Shown: positions 25,714 to 37,955 of the stretch, piece by piece | How the letters are laid out: every line of letters starts with the position of its first letter | Position numbering within the stretch: position 1 is the stretch's first letter | Source of the DNA: Fasciolopsis buskii | Lineage: Eukaryota > Platyhelminthes > Trematoda > Plagiorchiida > Fasciolidae | Direction of reading: 5' to 3' | Length of the DNA: 64,000 nucleotides | Assembly (NCBI GenBank): GCA_008360955.1 | Contig: LUCM01007949.1 | Coordinates: forward strand, 167,937-231,936 | Program-made: the position numbers and the translations under genes | Notes under the pieces: generated by a model | The model's input: the letters and a program-made list of their open reading frames with translations, nothing else | The model's database searches: none | Told to the model about the DNA's origin: nothing

Positions 25714-26259
25714 TCAGTAGTTATAAAAAGGTTCCTTCCTTGGTGTCGAGCGCATCACTAATCCTTTGGGGGCCTGCAGCCTGTGGGGGCAGGGTGGAAT
25801 ATGACGCTGAACTAGAGGGACTGGCTCTGACGACAATAATGTGGCATGGATGCGGGATGGACGGGTTTTCGAGTCTGGTAGAGCGAGCTGACGTTGGAGT
25901 GGGGCGCACAGGCAGGAAGTTTTGGGCAGAGGGTTAAATGTGAGGGGAGGGCTCCATATGCGCAGGTCCATAACCGCAAGGCGTAAACCCGTGGCCGGTG
26001 TCGGCTCTAATGGATTTCTGTTAGGCCGATGAATGGAGGAGTGTTTGGATACACAACACCTATTTTTGAAGACAAAAATGCTGTAACGGTCAGTGCATAT
26101 TTGTCGGTCGCATCTGGGAATTCGTGTACGTCTGGCTGGAGTCGTATGACTTATACGCAACAATTTCTTTCTAGAGGGATGGTTTTCTATGGTTATTTTT
26201 GTCATTTTAATGGGTGTATTTGCAGCAATAATGATTTGTTTGCTAGCAAATAACTTCAC
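25714..26259 (-). other. 181-codon Pro/Arg/Thr-rich frame, unknown
   Basis: An uninterrupted - strand frame just 5' of the CR1-like LINE endonuclease. It is basic and rich in Pro, Arg, Ser and Thr, with CDRQICTDRYSIFVFKNRCC containing a Cys cluster that could be a decayed zinc-binding motif. Its position suggests ORF1 of the neighbouring LINE. I recognise no domain, so a chance frame remains possible. Confidence 0.35.
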
Positions 26260-27519
26260 CGGAACTTTGGTCTAGATCTGCAGCATGAGGGAATAAGAAT
26301 GACGCTGGGTTCATTTCCGCGCCTTTGCCTTTCGGCCTGGCATGTGGGCCATGTCGCCAGCCACCAGGATTCGACCCCTAAGGCCATTCATAGGAATACG
26401 ATACATGACCCATCCATTCTACTCAATGCATCAGAAGCAAGTACATCCAGGGCGTTGCCCGCGGCCACCAGGTCAACATTATCTAGCTATTTTTGAGAAT
26501 CTGTCAGGTGGGATAGATTGCAAGCTTTGAATCATTGCGCTCCAAATTGCTAAGGTGGTCCATTAAATTGGATAATTTCATTTCAAACATCTCTGTCCCG
26601 TCATGTGCTTCACCCACGAGGTCACCACTTTCTACTGAACACTAATAAATTTTTCACACACGAGGGTCAAATCTGGAGCGCCTTGTAGTGTTTATGGTGC
26701 AAACACTGTCATTGGCTCGTATAGCTCTTTGATTGACACCACGGAACACTTTGATTTTACTTGGAAAATTAACGTTTGCGAGGAAAACCTAAGTAAATTT
26801 GTGGAGGCCGACTACTTATTGTTGTTACGACTACACTGATAAATGGATGTTTTACATAATCTTTCGGGTGCAGTTCCTGGGAGAAAAATGCTAAAGAGTA
26901 TCGTAAAACAGCGTGAATGGTGGATACTTCACGAGTCCAAGTGAGCACCTACGGAGGAAAGCAGGTCGTGCGCCTAGAAAATGGGCCTTAAGGTAAACCA
27001 ACACTCTAATGCTACCCTACCACAGATAAGATCTGAGTGGCTAAAATAAACAATATACGGTATTGTGACGTAAAATAAAACATTATGAATCACGCGACAC
27101 GTCTGAACAGCAGCATGATGCTGTGAGATGACGAAACGAAATGAGTGGACAGAGCAACAAATGGATCTAGCTTTAAAAACAAATAAACGGGCCGATTGAA
27201 TTTGCGCTGCATAGTATAAAAGAGTTTACAGTAAGGTCAATGCTGCAAATATGGCGGCGTAGGCTTAGACGCAAAATTGACAAAATGACTAAATGCTTAT
27301 AAATTCAAAAGTTCAACATTCAGAAATATCAAGCTCGTTTTTCTGTCCATGAAAATGATTTCAACTCAACGAATTGTGTCAGAATAAAAAACTAGTGACT
27401 AGAAAATCACTGGGATGACAGCCCAAGATGAGCGTAATTGCATTAAGTAAGTCGAATTAACAATTGACTCAAGATCGTCTTCTCAGAAATCCATGTGAGA
27501 AATTGATAAGACTGCAGCG
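26260..27519. other. No recognised feature
   Basis: Short frames only (26,299-26,496 and 26,342-26,530, +). Nothing with a recognisable domain, RNA fold or terminal repeat. Confidence 0.4.
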
Positions 27520-27800
27520 AGTTAGAAGGTTGACCAGTTGTTCTTTGACAGCATTTTCTCTGGGCCTGTACAGAATTAGCGTATGATTAATAGTGGATAG
27601 CATTGAAGTCCATGCGTAAAACAAGTTTTTGGAATGAGGCAACAATAGAGATCTTCCATTGTGACAGGATATTGGCTTCGGACCTAGAGAGCGAGAACAT
27701 TTAAAAGAAGCAAAGAAAGGTATGGGCCATGGGCGAGAAGTAGAAATAGTGGGATATTGCCAGGTCTAGGTATGTAGGATGGCTTGCATAATTCATCCTT
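27520..27800 (-). mobile_element. Old CR1-like RT remnant
   Basis: At the nucleotide level this stretch is a diverged relative of 24,220-24,480. Both carry GTTAACCAGCTGTT-like and CTTCCATTGTGAC-like strings in the same order and similar spacing, but with many substitutions and indels. It is a second, older copy of the RT fingers region on the same strand. Confidence 0.55.
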
Positions 27801-28414
27801 TTTATGATGAGGGCTCTCTTTTTATACTGTTTGCTTTCATTATAAGCTTTATGTCGACCATTTTACAATAGATTTTCGGCGCCTCGAAATGCATCCACTG
27901 AAGCTGAAGAAATTTATTAGGTTTCTGAGTTTTAATTGGCTGTTTAGTTTGGATAAGCGGTTCATTGTGAAAAAAATTTGGCGGAGAGATTGTGTCATAC
28001 TCGGTGGATTGAACGAGGTAAATGCTGGATCGAAAGAGGATTATTAGAGGGCTAGGGATTTTGGTCTAACCAGTCAAAATATGGAAATAAAAGACGAGAT
28101 AACTGATAACGGGTTAGTCAAGAAACGGAAACCACAGGCATGCGCTTCATGGCCAGCGGTGGATCAGCTGAGAAGATCGTGGAGTTTCAATGTGAAGGAA
28201 GCGGGCTCAAACCTTCCCACCACCACTCAATTTTACCATTTGTCAGCCCTCTGTTGGCCGCCGCCCCCTTTTTCATTAATGAGGTAGATTGTCGTTTCCT
28301 TAATAATGGAAACTGCTGATAAAAATAGTTTATTTTTGTGATGGAGTTACATTGCTGAGAACCTTAAAAAAAGTGGCAAGAATGAAAACTAGATCTAATG
28401 TACCATGAAACCAA

Positions 28415-31400
28415 TTTTTGGCTTCTCTTCCTCGCTAAACTGCATAGAACGTTTCATAGAACTACACCTGGATCCCTTATGGCTGAGTCAAGTTCACATC
28501 AGCCTCTCCTTTTTTCACAAGGTTGTTGATAAAAATGTGTGCGTCTCCGCACCTCAAGTAAGAAATAACTTTTCCTATGGCTTGCGTCGAGCTAAGTACT
28601 TAGTGTCAGTTCCCATGTCGAGGATAGCAATTAAGAAAACCTTCTTTATCATCAAATATTCCTTCCAACGGAATAAACCACCTCAACATATAAGAATGAT
28701 TTCTTCTGTCTCCGATCCTTAAAAAACGAAATTAGGAAGGCAATAACCGTATAAAATTTGTCAAACTTACACGGCCCTTTCACTCCAATGGAAAGAGCCT
28801 ATGAGTCGGGCCTAGGGTACTGAGTAATACAATCCACCCAACAAGGTCAAGTCAATTTTTAGTATTAGGTTTAGCAGTAGTTTCCATAAGTTCAAATCAC
28901 TGTAGGTATAGGCAGAAAAACTTAGTCAGCGAAATAAGTTAGCGCAGTTTCTTGCCTAACTTATATCGTGTTTAGTGCGCATGTAGCACGGTATATAAAA
29001 AGACGTAAAAATATCATATTCTCACTTACTCCCAAACCAATAGCCACATGAACTATTTCTTCTGCATGCATTTAACAATTAAACCATTCCAAGCGCGAAG
29101 TTTGGCATCAAATAATACCTCCTTTTACATTCAGCACTTCTCATTCTTTGATTTGCACGCACCATAACCCCCAGCTGAAATACATCCAGACTACCATCTC
29201 TCCCTTTTTCCGTTCCAGTTGTGTGCATTTGCACTCGCGTCTTCCTAAGGGTCTACCATCCAGTTTATGGCCCCATCCGCGCACTTCTCAATACGCCGTG
29301 AAAGCAAGCTGACCTAAGGCTTAGATGAACCATCCCAGGACGGACAAATTCGAACTGCTCCACGGCCGCGAGGAAGTGGACATTGCTTCTAATTTGCATT
29401 ATTCACCAACGTAACCTGACGGCCCCGTTGCACGTCTGCCTAGAACTCGAGGCCATATAATGTGATCCGCAATGCTTGCGATTCTCTGAGCGGACAAGTC
29501 CTTCTGATTGCACATATTAACTGCTGGAACTGCCAGCCCGTGTCTGACATTCCCGTCTCGTTGACATCCAACCGCCACGAAGGCACCCACACTTAAATCC
29601 CTGTTTCAGGTGCAACCACCATCGTCTGACGCAATAATCACCCTAAATTTTCTCCTCGGCAATCGCGGCTATCAATATACCAATAATTGCTATTAGCTAA
29701 TCCCCAAAAGCAAAAAAGAGCAAAGAAACCCGCCTTTGTTTCGCACTGGCTTACCAGCGTCAGATATATTATTCATCGCATATCATATCAATCCACACTT
29801 CCCTCAATGCCGACGACGTTCCCATTATTCATGTCTTCAAACAATAGGCAGCCGAAACTCCTTACTAGTGTTCTTCGTCCCTCCGCATTTTCAAATGGCT
29901 TCTACTTATTTTCTTGGCCACGAGATCCATGATAAAATGATCAACGTTCTTTTCCGTATCCGTTTAATGCAGGGCTTCTATCGGCCATCAATAGCCTCCC
30001 CGTCAGCTGTTTCGGTCCGCTTTTCACAAGTTTTTACCCTTCACTCAAGGTCATTGGAGACTTTCTTCATGACAGTTCAACATTCATGTCCATTTTATGG
30101 ACCCCCTAAATATGAATACTGCCGATATCTTTAGGCCCGACGCCATCATCCAATTGAACTCTGCGTCTGCGATGCACATTGTTGGTGCGCATAAACATCG
30201 TGTTCCTCTAAGTATGCCAATTTTGCTGTTTCCCATTATTTTGTATCGAATGTTCACTTGCTTGTTCGGGGTGACTTGCCATACCTATGTAACGTGATCA
30301 TGCAATCAAGCATGCCTCTCAAAGTATTCGAGAAGTATGCCAATGTATATGTAACTGGGCTTCTCTTACACAAATCCTATTGCAATAATTGTTGCTTTCC
30401 AGCAATCGTAGATCCCTTATTCTCATTGAAGGAGCGGTACTTCAGAATGGGTGGAGGGTATTTGCCAAAATATCTCGGGCCATGTAATGTTCGGAAGGTG
30501 GGTTTTGAGGGTAGCCAAGTAGTCACCAGATGCGTCCGGGGTTCGTACAGTGCAGAGTTGTGATGAACAGATGAAGCTAATCAAGGTACATCTACTGGTC
30601 GGTAAGTGACTATCCACTCTAAGGAATTTGTGAACAGAAGTGCGAGTTGGTGAAAGGAGTGTGAGAGTTAATGAAAGGGGTCTGGAAGAACTCCGGTAAG
30701 GATGGTTTGGCATCATTGGGGATGGAACGGTTCTAGATGGTACTTTGGTGACATTGTTCGATCGGAACTGCCGACCAGGAAGAGAGCAGTTTGGGATAAC
30801 GCTCGAGAGAAGGCCGGTTACTGAGTACGTTCCGGGTGTCTGTTGTGATAAAAGCCGTTTCTAGCAATTGCAGAGGTGAGGAAAACGGCTTTTGGTATTT
30901 GGACATTGGAGATATTTGCTAAAATAGAGGGTTTGCGACAGGAGACTCATAATAGGTGCAGGATCAGAGGACAAACTGCAGATAGTCGAGGTTTGCCAAG
31001 GACCCGCGGGAGGATGCGGGGACAATTTTTACGTTTTTTTGATATACGTAGTCGGGTACAGGTTTGCGGGGCAACGTAACAGAAAAATAGCATGGTAATG
31101 GGTGAGGCTCAGTGTGCTGGTCGAAGCGTGGGCACAGCAAGGCAATCACTTGTTTGTGATTGAAAGTGGCATTTGGTTGGCGGTAATGTGTTTGAAGATC
31201 CCCGAACTTGCCACAGCTCGTGCTATAATTGCTTGCTGGGATTTGACGCGCCAAGGGCGTTAGACAGCCGTCATGTACAAGGGAGATTGGCCTGACTGAC
31301 TTGTAGGGTTACTGTTTTGGGCTCCTCAGTTTGTTTGCTTTGTGCCTATGAAGATCTGTGCCCGAGGCTGAATGTTGCCAATGCACGAGATGCTGCTGAT

Positions 31401-31949
31401 GAAATCGAGGATCTGCTTGGCTTAACGGACTCAGTCACAGTAAGTTTTATCAAAAAATTAACAATTTTTTTCTTGATCGTGTTTCAACTGTGATCCCTTC
31501 CTTGCTGCTAAGGCTTATCTCTGGCTTCAGACTGATTAACTTGAGTATTGTGCGTAGCTTTTCTGCGATTTGTACATAAATTCGAATCCGAAAGCATAGT
31601 ACAAGCAAATTTTTCATTTTACTTTGCCCTATTATGAAGTTCCCCATGGTACAAAGGCAAAGGATCCTCAAGTTAGCCTTCACAGCGGTTCACAACGACA
31701 TGCTATATGAGTGCGCGGAAAATTGCACCTAGCTCATGCGGCTCCTCAGGCGACAAGTGCCAAAATTCCTCGATGATTGGAAAGAAACAAACTTTCAAGC
31801 AAATAAATCATGCATTAGATAAAGCAACAAAGCAATTTGTACAACATGGGTCTCATGAAGTCGTGTACGGAAGGAGTTTTCCGTAAAGATATTCCTCACC
31901 CGTGCGTGACACCTTGCACCGTGACAACTTCTCCAGATTCAAATCCTAT
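28415..31949 (+). repeat. Right arm of the 3,535-bp inverted repeat (IR-A)
   Basis: The complement of 14,790-18,324 by the rule x to 46,739-x. The left edge breaks at T/G against the other arm right after a T run. The right edge is overlapped by ten bases, CAAATCCTAT, that also begin the direct duplication at 31,940. No N interrupts the arm or its junctions. Confidence 0.95.
31330..31439 (+). CDS. Candidate internal exon, unknown protein
   Basis: A 110-nt open stretch lies between a good acceptor (TTTTGGGCTCCTCAG) and a strong donor (ACA followed by GTAAGTTTT). Entering in phase 1 and leaving in phase 0, it encodes a segment containing CAYEDLCPRLNVANARDAAD and ending in EIEDLLGLTDSVT. The amphipathic, acidic composition is protein-like and differs from flanking DNA. 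I cannot name the family. The other copy is at 15,300-15,409. Confidence 0.45.
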
Positions 31950-32858
31950 TGCAATAATTGTTGCTTTCCAGCAATCGTAGATCCCTTATTCTCATTGAAG
32001 GAGCGGTACTTCAGAATGGGTGGAGGGTATTTGCCAAAATATCTCGGGCCATGTAATGTTCGGAAGGTGGGTTTTGAGGGTAGCCAAGTAGTCACCAGAT
32101 GCGTCCGGGGTTCGTACAGTGCAGAGTTGTGATGAACAGATGAAGCTAATCAAGGTACATCTACTGGTCGGTAAGTGACTATCCACTCTAAGGAATTTGT
32201 GAACAGAAGTGCGAGTTGGTGAAAGGAGTGTGAGAGTTAATGAAAGGGGTCTGGAAGAACTCCGGTAAGGATGGTTTGGCATCATTGGGGATGGAACGGT
32301 TCTAGATGGTACTTTGGTGACATTGTTCGATCGGAACTGCCGACCAGGAAGAGAGCAGTTTGGGATAACGCTCGAGAGAAGGCCGGTTACTGAGTACGTT
32401 CCGGGTGTCTGTTGTGATAAAAGCCGTTTCTAGCAATTGCAGAGGTGAGGAAAACGGCTTTTGGTATTTGGACATTGGAGATATTTGCTAAAATAGAGGG
32501 TTTGCGACAGGAGACTCATAATAGGTGCAGGATCAGAGGACAAACTGCAGATAGTCGAGGTTTGCCAAGGACCCGCGGGAGGATGCGGGGACAATTTTTA
32601 CGTTTTTTTGATATACGTAGTCGGGTACAGGTTTGCGGGGCAACGTAACAGAAAAATAGCATGGTAATGGGTGAGGCTCAGTGTGCTGGTCGAAGCGTGG
32701 GCACAGCAAGGCAATCACTTGTTTGTGATTGAAAGTGGCATTTGGTTGGCGGTAATGTGTTTAAAGATCCCCGAACTTGCCACAGCTCGTGCTATAATTG
32801 CTTGCTGGGATTTGACGCGCCAAGGGCGTTAGACAGCCGTCATGTACAAGGGAGATTG
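31940..32858 (+). repeat. 919-bp direct duplication of 30,371-31,289
   Basis: Each position equals the base 1,569 bp upstream, with one substitution seen (TTTAAAGATC here, TTTGAAGATC upstream). It starts at a ten-base overlap with the end of IR-A and stops at GGGAGATTG, after which the sequences part. It excludes the candidate exon. Confidence 0.95.
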
Positions 32859-34179
32859 TCTTGCCGGACTCTTTGGATGGTGATGTGTGGGGTGACTTTT
32901 TTTTGGGATGCTTGAATGACGTGCTCGCCCCACGAGGTTTTAGGTTTGTTTGCCATTTACCACTCTATTCTACTAGTAGATGCGATTGGCTGAATGAGAC
33001 TTTGGGGTCAGTTGTTATCCGCAACAACATGTCCATTCATAACTCTTATTTTTTTTCCGCCCCTTGCCACGTCTCTTGTTAAGCAGCTCCCCTGAAGTCC
33101 GATAGCATTTGCGGAAACAACGCTCACTTTCAATATCTTCACTGCCGTTTGAATAACGTATATATATCTGGCTTTATATTTGGACGATAACTGTGCAGAC
33201 GGAAATTAATATTTGCTCGGGAAACTAGTGTACACTAGAACGTCTTCTCAGACATTTTAGTTAGCCTTGGCACCTATTCCTTATGATACCAAACGCAGAA
33301 AATAGACCGAGATGAATCGTCAAAGCCATGAATATATCTCTTCATCTGTTGAAATCACAAAACGTTCAAGGTAAACAGCAATTACGCTTAACAGAATGAA
33401 TAGATTCTGTCCGGAAAATTGCAGAAGCAGTGAGGGAGAATTTTAATGGCAGAACCGGGTAAAATGTTTAATGCTTTGAACCGGATATTGACCAGTGGTT
33501 CACAGCATCACCAGCTGAATACTGCGCATGCTTGGAGTTGGTAAGTGTAGTTGGCGGCGCTGGATAGAAACTGCAAAACACCCTTAGCTTATAGGGTTCA
33601 CCAGGTTTGTTGTGAGTAAGTTTTACCTCGCAAATTTCAGCAAGGTCCAGTGGTAAATCTGGAGTTTGAAAAAGAATAGGGCTGTGTCAGTTAGCTATTT
33701 CAGAGCCGAGCATAATCGACCTATGTGATGAGAAACGTAGGCTGGGAATTTTCTGTTTCCAGACGTTTTGCCGGTGTCTCAGCCGTGTTAGTGAAGTATG
33801 ACGCCTCAAGTTCCCCTATCCTTTGAACAGAATCGAGAATGCACTTAATCACGTTCGGCAGACGATTCACTTGCGATATCAAAACAGACTCCTCTGTTCG
33901 TTTGAATCTGGTTTGCACTAAAGCATGAGTTCCTTTAACGAGGCCTAGAACGCCTGCCATTTTATGGCCTATATCAAAAAGAGTGAGGGGGGTTAGATCA
34001 AGGCTGTGAAAAGGAGTTGCGTGACTTTAGTAGTTGACCAAATAGAGGTCAGCTGATTAGGAGCAGATGTCCCAATTTACCCTAAGGGTTATGAAGAGGA
34101 GGCGGTCACATGAGGTTCTGTAGTATTTCTTGTTGGAAACTGCGGAAGAATTAACTGAAGACCAAACTAAAAGGTAAAA
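32859..34179. other. No recognised feature
   Basis: Short frames only. 33,960-33,721 (-), 79 codons, has a possible helical composition but no recognised motif. It lies 3' of a LINE endonuclease remnant on the same strand, so it could be LINE debris. Confidence 0.4.
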
Positions 34180-34515
34180 GCAATTTGGGAGTGGTCATAT
34201 CTGGGTAGTTTGTTAATGACGAACCAGCGCATCTTACTTGTACCAGTTGTGAAATAATAATATCAAGCATACTGTTGACCCTTGTTTAGAACGCAATATA
34301 GTGCCATTGTTTACTCAAACTTACGCTGGAGAGAATCGCGGAAAGCTAATTTGGGAGGAAAAAGATAAACGAACCCCAAGCATGTTGAAGTCACCAGCTG
34401 TCAGGTTAGGAGCTGAGGGGCCGGCACCCGTGTTGAGTGCATCAGTTAGTGATAGTGCCTTCAAATGCTTCTCACTAGAGCGCGGTGGATATAAATGACC
34501 AGTAATTCTGAACAC
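34180..34515 (-). mobile_element. LINE endonuclease remnant
   Basis: The - strand reads YPPRSSEKH..., then LTAGDFNMLGVRLSF, the G-D-F-N catalytic motif of the apurinic-type endonuclease of CR1/Jockey LINEs. Farther along it gives LLFHNWYK, a likely degraded L-D-L-x-x-T-N motif. A stop follows the GDFN block. No RT follows. Confidence 0.6.
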
Positions 34516-34529
34516 TCAGCTGCCAAAGT

Positions 34530-35308
34530 TAGCCAGAAAGAGTCATGTCAGTCAGGGGTGGAAAATGAATTAAACTCTTTACTCTAGTGCGCCGCTGCGC
34601 TTTTTCAGTTATCAGCCTTGTGTTTCTTCAGTCAACTAAAATGTTATTCCAGCACGTTTTAGGTAGTTAGAATGGCTTTCCTATCTAGAGATATTCGTCA
34701 GTTTTTTGGAACATCAACCGTTTTCTAAATGCTTACCTATTCATTTTTGCTGACACTGCCTAGGCTTGAACTTTCATAACCCCAGCTCTGACTTTACTTT
34801 TACTGCAAACCATTCAGAACTATCGATCCGCTTATTCGTTTTTAAGAAAGAATAAATCTGGCGGCCTTCTAGCTTATTTTCTCATTGACAATGTTCTGCA
34901 ATGTTCAATTCCATTCTGCTGCCCAGAACTTATGAAGCCCTTTAACTGTTTAGCTTTTGCGACTCTTTATCGCATCCTGTGGTTAATCAATCTGTTTTTT
35001 ACTTTCTTCATTATGTGGTCTGCTAAAGTTCTTAGTGCGCTTTAAAAGCAGTTAGGAATCTTTTTCCGAAATTTCATCGGAATTTTCTATTAAACATCGA
35101 CTCTGGATTGCGCTCCCAATTAGGCATTTCCCCAATACCTTGACTATCCCTTGCAGTTACTCGTTGGAGCCCTCTATTCTCAGTGTTTTTGAATTAAATG
35201 AGGAGTGTGTAAATATCCGGACCAAACGACGTAAGGAGTGTATCGAAAAATCGATGCGCCATGTATTGGTTTTTTATTGTGATGATATAATATTAATAAC
35301 ACAGCGTT
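34530..35308 (+). repeat. Left arm of a palindrome (779 bp)
   Basis: Reverse complement of 35,391-36,171 apart from two single-base indels (CTCTAGTG against CTCCTAGTG, and GTGATGAT against GTGAATGAT). The arms are separated by only 82 bp. No coding region is recognised. Confidence 0.95.
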
Positions 35309-35390
35309 CCCTCAGTCATTTGATTGTAAAACTTGCCTTGAGAAAGACTACCCACGGTAGTCGAAACGTTGGCGCATTACATCTACCAAC

Positions 35391-36171
35391 AACGCTGTGT
35401 TATTAATATTATATCATTCACAATAAAAAACCAATACATGGCGCATCGATTTTTCGATACACTCCTTACGTCGTTTGGTCCGGATATTTACACACTCCTC
35501 ATTTAATTCAAAAACACTGAGAATAGAGGGCTCCAACGAGTAACTGCAAGGGATAGTCAAGGTATTGGGGAAATGCCTAATTGGGAGCGCAATCCAGAGT
35601 CGATGTTTAATAGAAAATTCCGATGAAATTTCGGAAAAAGATTCCTAACTGCTTTTAAAGCGCACTAAGAACTTTAGCAGACCACATAATGAAGAAAGTA
35701 AAAAACAGATTGATTAACCACAGGATGCGATAAAGAGTCGCAAAAGCTAAACAGTTAAAGGGCTTCATAAGTTCTGGGCAGCAGAATGGAATTGAACATT
35801 GCAGAACATTGTCAATGAGAAAATAAGCTAGAAGGCCGCCAGATTTATTCTTTCTTAAAAACGAATAAGCGGATCGATAGTTCTGAATGGTTTGCAGTAA
35901 AAGTAAAGTCAGAGCTGGGGTTATGAAAGTTCAAGCCTAGGCAGTGTCAGCAAAAATGAATAGGTAAGCATTTAGAAAACGGTTGATGTTCCAAAAAACT
36001 GACGAATATCTCTAGATAGGAAAGCCATTCTAACTACCTAAAACGTGCTGGAATAACATTTTAGTTGACTGAAGAAACACAAGGCTGATAACTGAAAAAG
36101 CGCAGCGGCGCACTAGGAGTAAAGAGTTTAATTCATTTTCCACCCCTGACTGACATGACTCTTTCTGGCTA
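35391..36171 (+). repeat. Right arm of the palindrome (781 bp), ending at an N
   Basis: Mirror image of 34,530-35,308. It stops at position 36,171, immediately before a single N, exactly where the left arm starts. That is the pattern expected if an assembler folded back at the inner inverted repeat. Confidence 0.95.
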
Positions 36172-36172
36172 N

Positions 36173-36784
36173 AGAACTATCGATCCGCTTATTCGTTTTT
36201 AAGAAAGAATAAATCTGGCGGCCTTCTAGCTTATTTTCTCATTGACAATGTTCTGCAATGTTCAATTCCATTCTGCTGCCCAGAACTTATGAAGCCCTTT
36301 AACTGTTTAGCTTTTGCGACTCTTTATCGCATCCTGTGGTTAATCAATCTGTTTTTTACTTTCTTCATTATGTGGTCTGCTAAAGTTCTTAGTGCGCTTT
36401 AAAAGCAGTTAGGAATCTTTTTCCGAAATTTCATCGGAATTTTCTATTAAACATCGACTCTGGATTGCGCTCCCAATTAGGCATTTCCCCAATACCTTGA
36501 CTATCCCTTGCAGTTACTCGTTGGAGCCCTCTATTCTCAGTGTTTTTGAATTAAATGAGGAGTGTGTAAATATCCGGACCAAACGACGTAAGGAGTGTAT
36601 CGAAAAATCGATGCGCCATGTATTGGTTTTTTATTGTGAATGATATAATATTAATAACACAGCGTTCCCTCAGTCATTTGATTGTAAAACTTGCCTTGAG
36701 AAAGACTACCCACGGTAGTCGAAACGTTGGCGCATTACATCTACCAACAACGCTGTGTTATTAATATTATATCATTCACAATAA
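36173..36784 (+). repeat. Third copy, direct repeat of 34,816-35,427
   Basis: Starts immediately after the N at 36,172 and repeats the left arm, the spacer and the first part of the right arm, offset about 1,357-1,358 bp. After 36,784 it diverges into new sequence, whereas the palindrome turns back on itself. It probably shows the true continuation of the locus. Confidence 0.9.
36631..36784. repeat. 154-bp fold-back element with 36-bp terminal inverted repeats
   Basis: Positions 36,631-36,666 are the exact reverse complement of 36,749-36,784, enclosing 82 bp. The enclosed part holds a perfect hairpin GACTACC-CAC-GGTAGTC followed at once by GAAAC. The other copy, at about 35,274-35,427, has one base missing in the left repeat. 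It resembles a small MITE-like or fold-back element. No target-site duplication was seen. Confidence 0.7.
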
Positions 36785-37955
36785 TAAATGAGGAGTTTTT
36801 TTACAGTTTGTGATTATATTCAGATTGTTTCTACCCGAAAGCTCCGCCAAAGTGTGCTGAGAAGCATTTTCAATCAAGCAATTAATGAACAATTTTGAAG
36901 ATATTTAGGCGGAGACTACTAGATTTGCATTTCTTATGCCCCTTGCTTCAAAGGCATTCCCCCTATACAGTACCAGCATAATCGGCCCCGCTGATTGCCT
37001 TCAGGGTTAGACATAACCAGCGTTCTATCTAAGCGTAACTTCTGTTCACATGTTGTAATTCCGTTTTGGTATCTCACACCTCTACGTGACTCAACCAAAC
37101 TTGGGTAGTTTTGTCACGCCACGATAGTGCCTTAGCCTTTGCCAAAACGAAATGGTTTGATGATATCCAAACAAACCATTAACACTGTGAAACGTAAAAT
37201 TCACGAAACCCGAAATACGCGGCGTATAATGAAATTTTCTGTGACCTTCATAGTTTGACACGGTATGGCTAAGCGCATGGTCACTGACATTTAACGAATG
37301 ATCGGTGACCTTTTTAGCGACGCACAGTCCACTTGGGTGGAACTGCAAAAAAGGAAAATTTTGATCCTCATTGCTTAGCGGAGTAATGCGATCGACACCC
37401 ACAGCCTATCTAAAGCCAACGGGTACATCAGTGCCATCACATTCGAGAATTATAGACTAATAAATGACGTCAAGAATACTATTGTCCTTAACGTTTCTGG
37501 AAAATCCCGAAGAAGGTCAGTTTAATCAGTCATACTGAATGTATGTAGTATGCCCCATTAAACGTTCTGCTGCATGGGTCTCCGCAGAAGAACCACAAGC
37601 TATCTATGTCCAGTGCTTTTTGAGTGGCATAATGACCCCAGAGGTAATAAGTTCTTTAGGAGTAGCAGAACTGCAGCAAAAACTAAGGAATTCTAGAATA
37701 TCAAACTAAGCCAATGAATCCCTTTTACAGAGGTAGATATATTGGCAAAATATAAAATATTGAGAGTGTTAAACTTGGAGTTCAATTTCATTACTGGACC
37801 CACCCTAGTTCGTCTCCTCGAAACAATTAAACACGAGAAATAAATAGCATTTACGAAATTCAGTTGGTAAACCACCGACAGACCGTACGTGAGGTTGATA
37901 CTGAACAGCAGTAAAGTATGAGATTTTGGAAATTTTCGACGCTTGTTCTTGTCAC
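36785..37955. other. No recognised gene
   Basis: 37,402-37,091 (-) is a 103-codon frame and 37,974-37,693 (-) a 93-codon frame. Neither has a recognisable motif. Confidence 0.4.
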
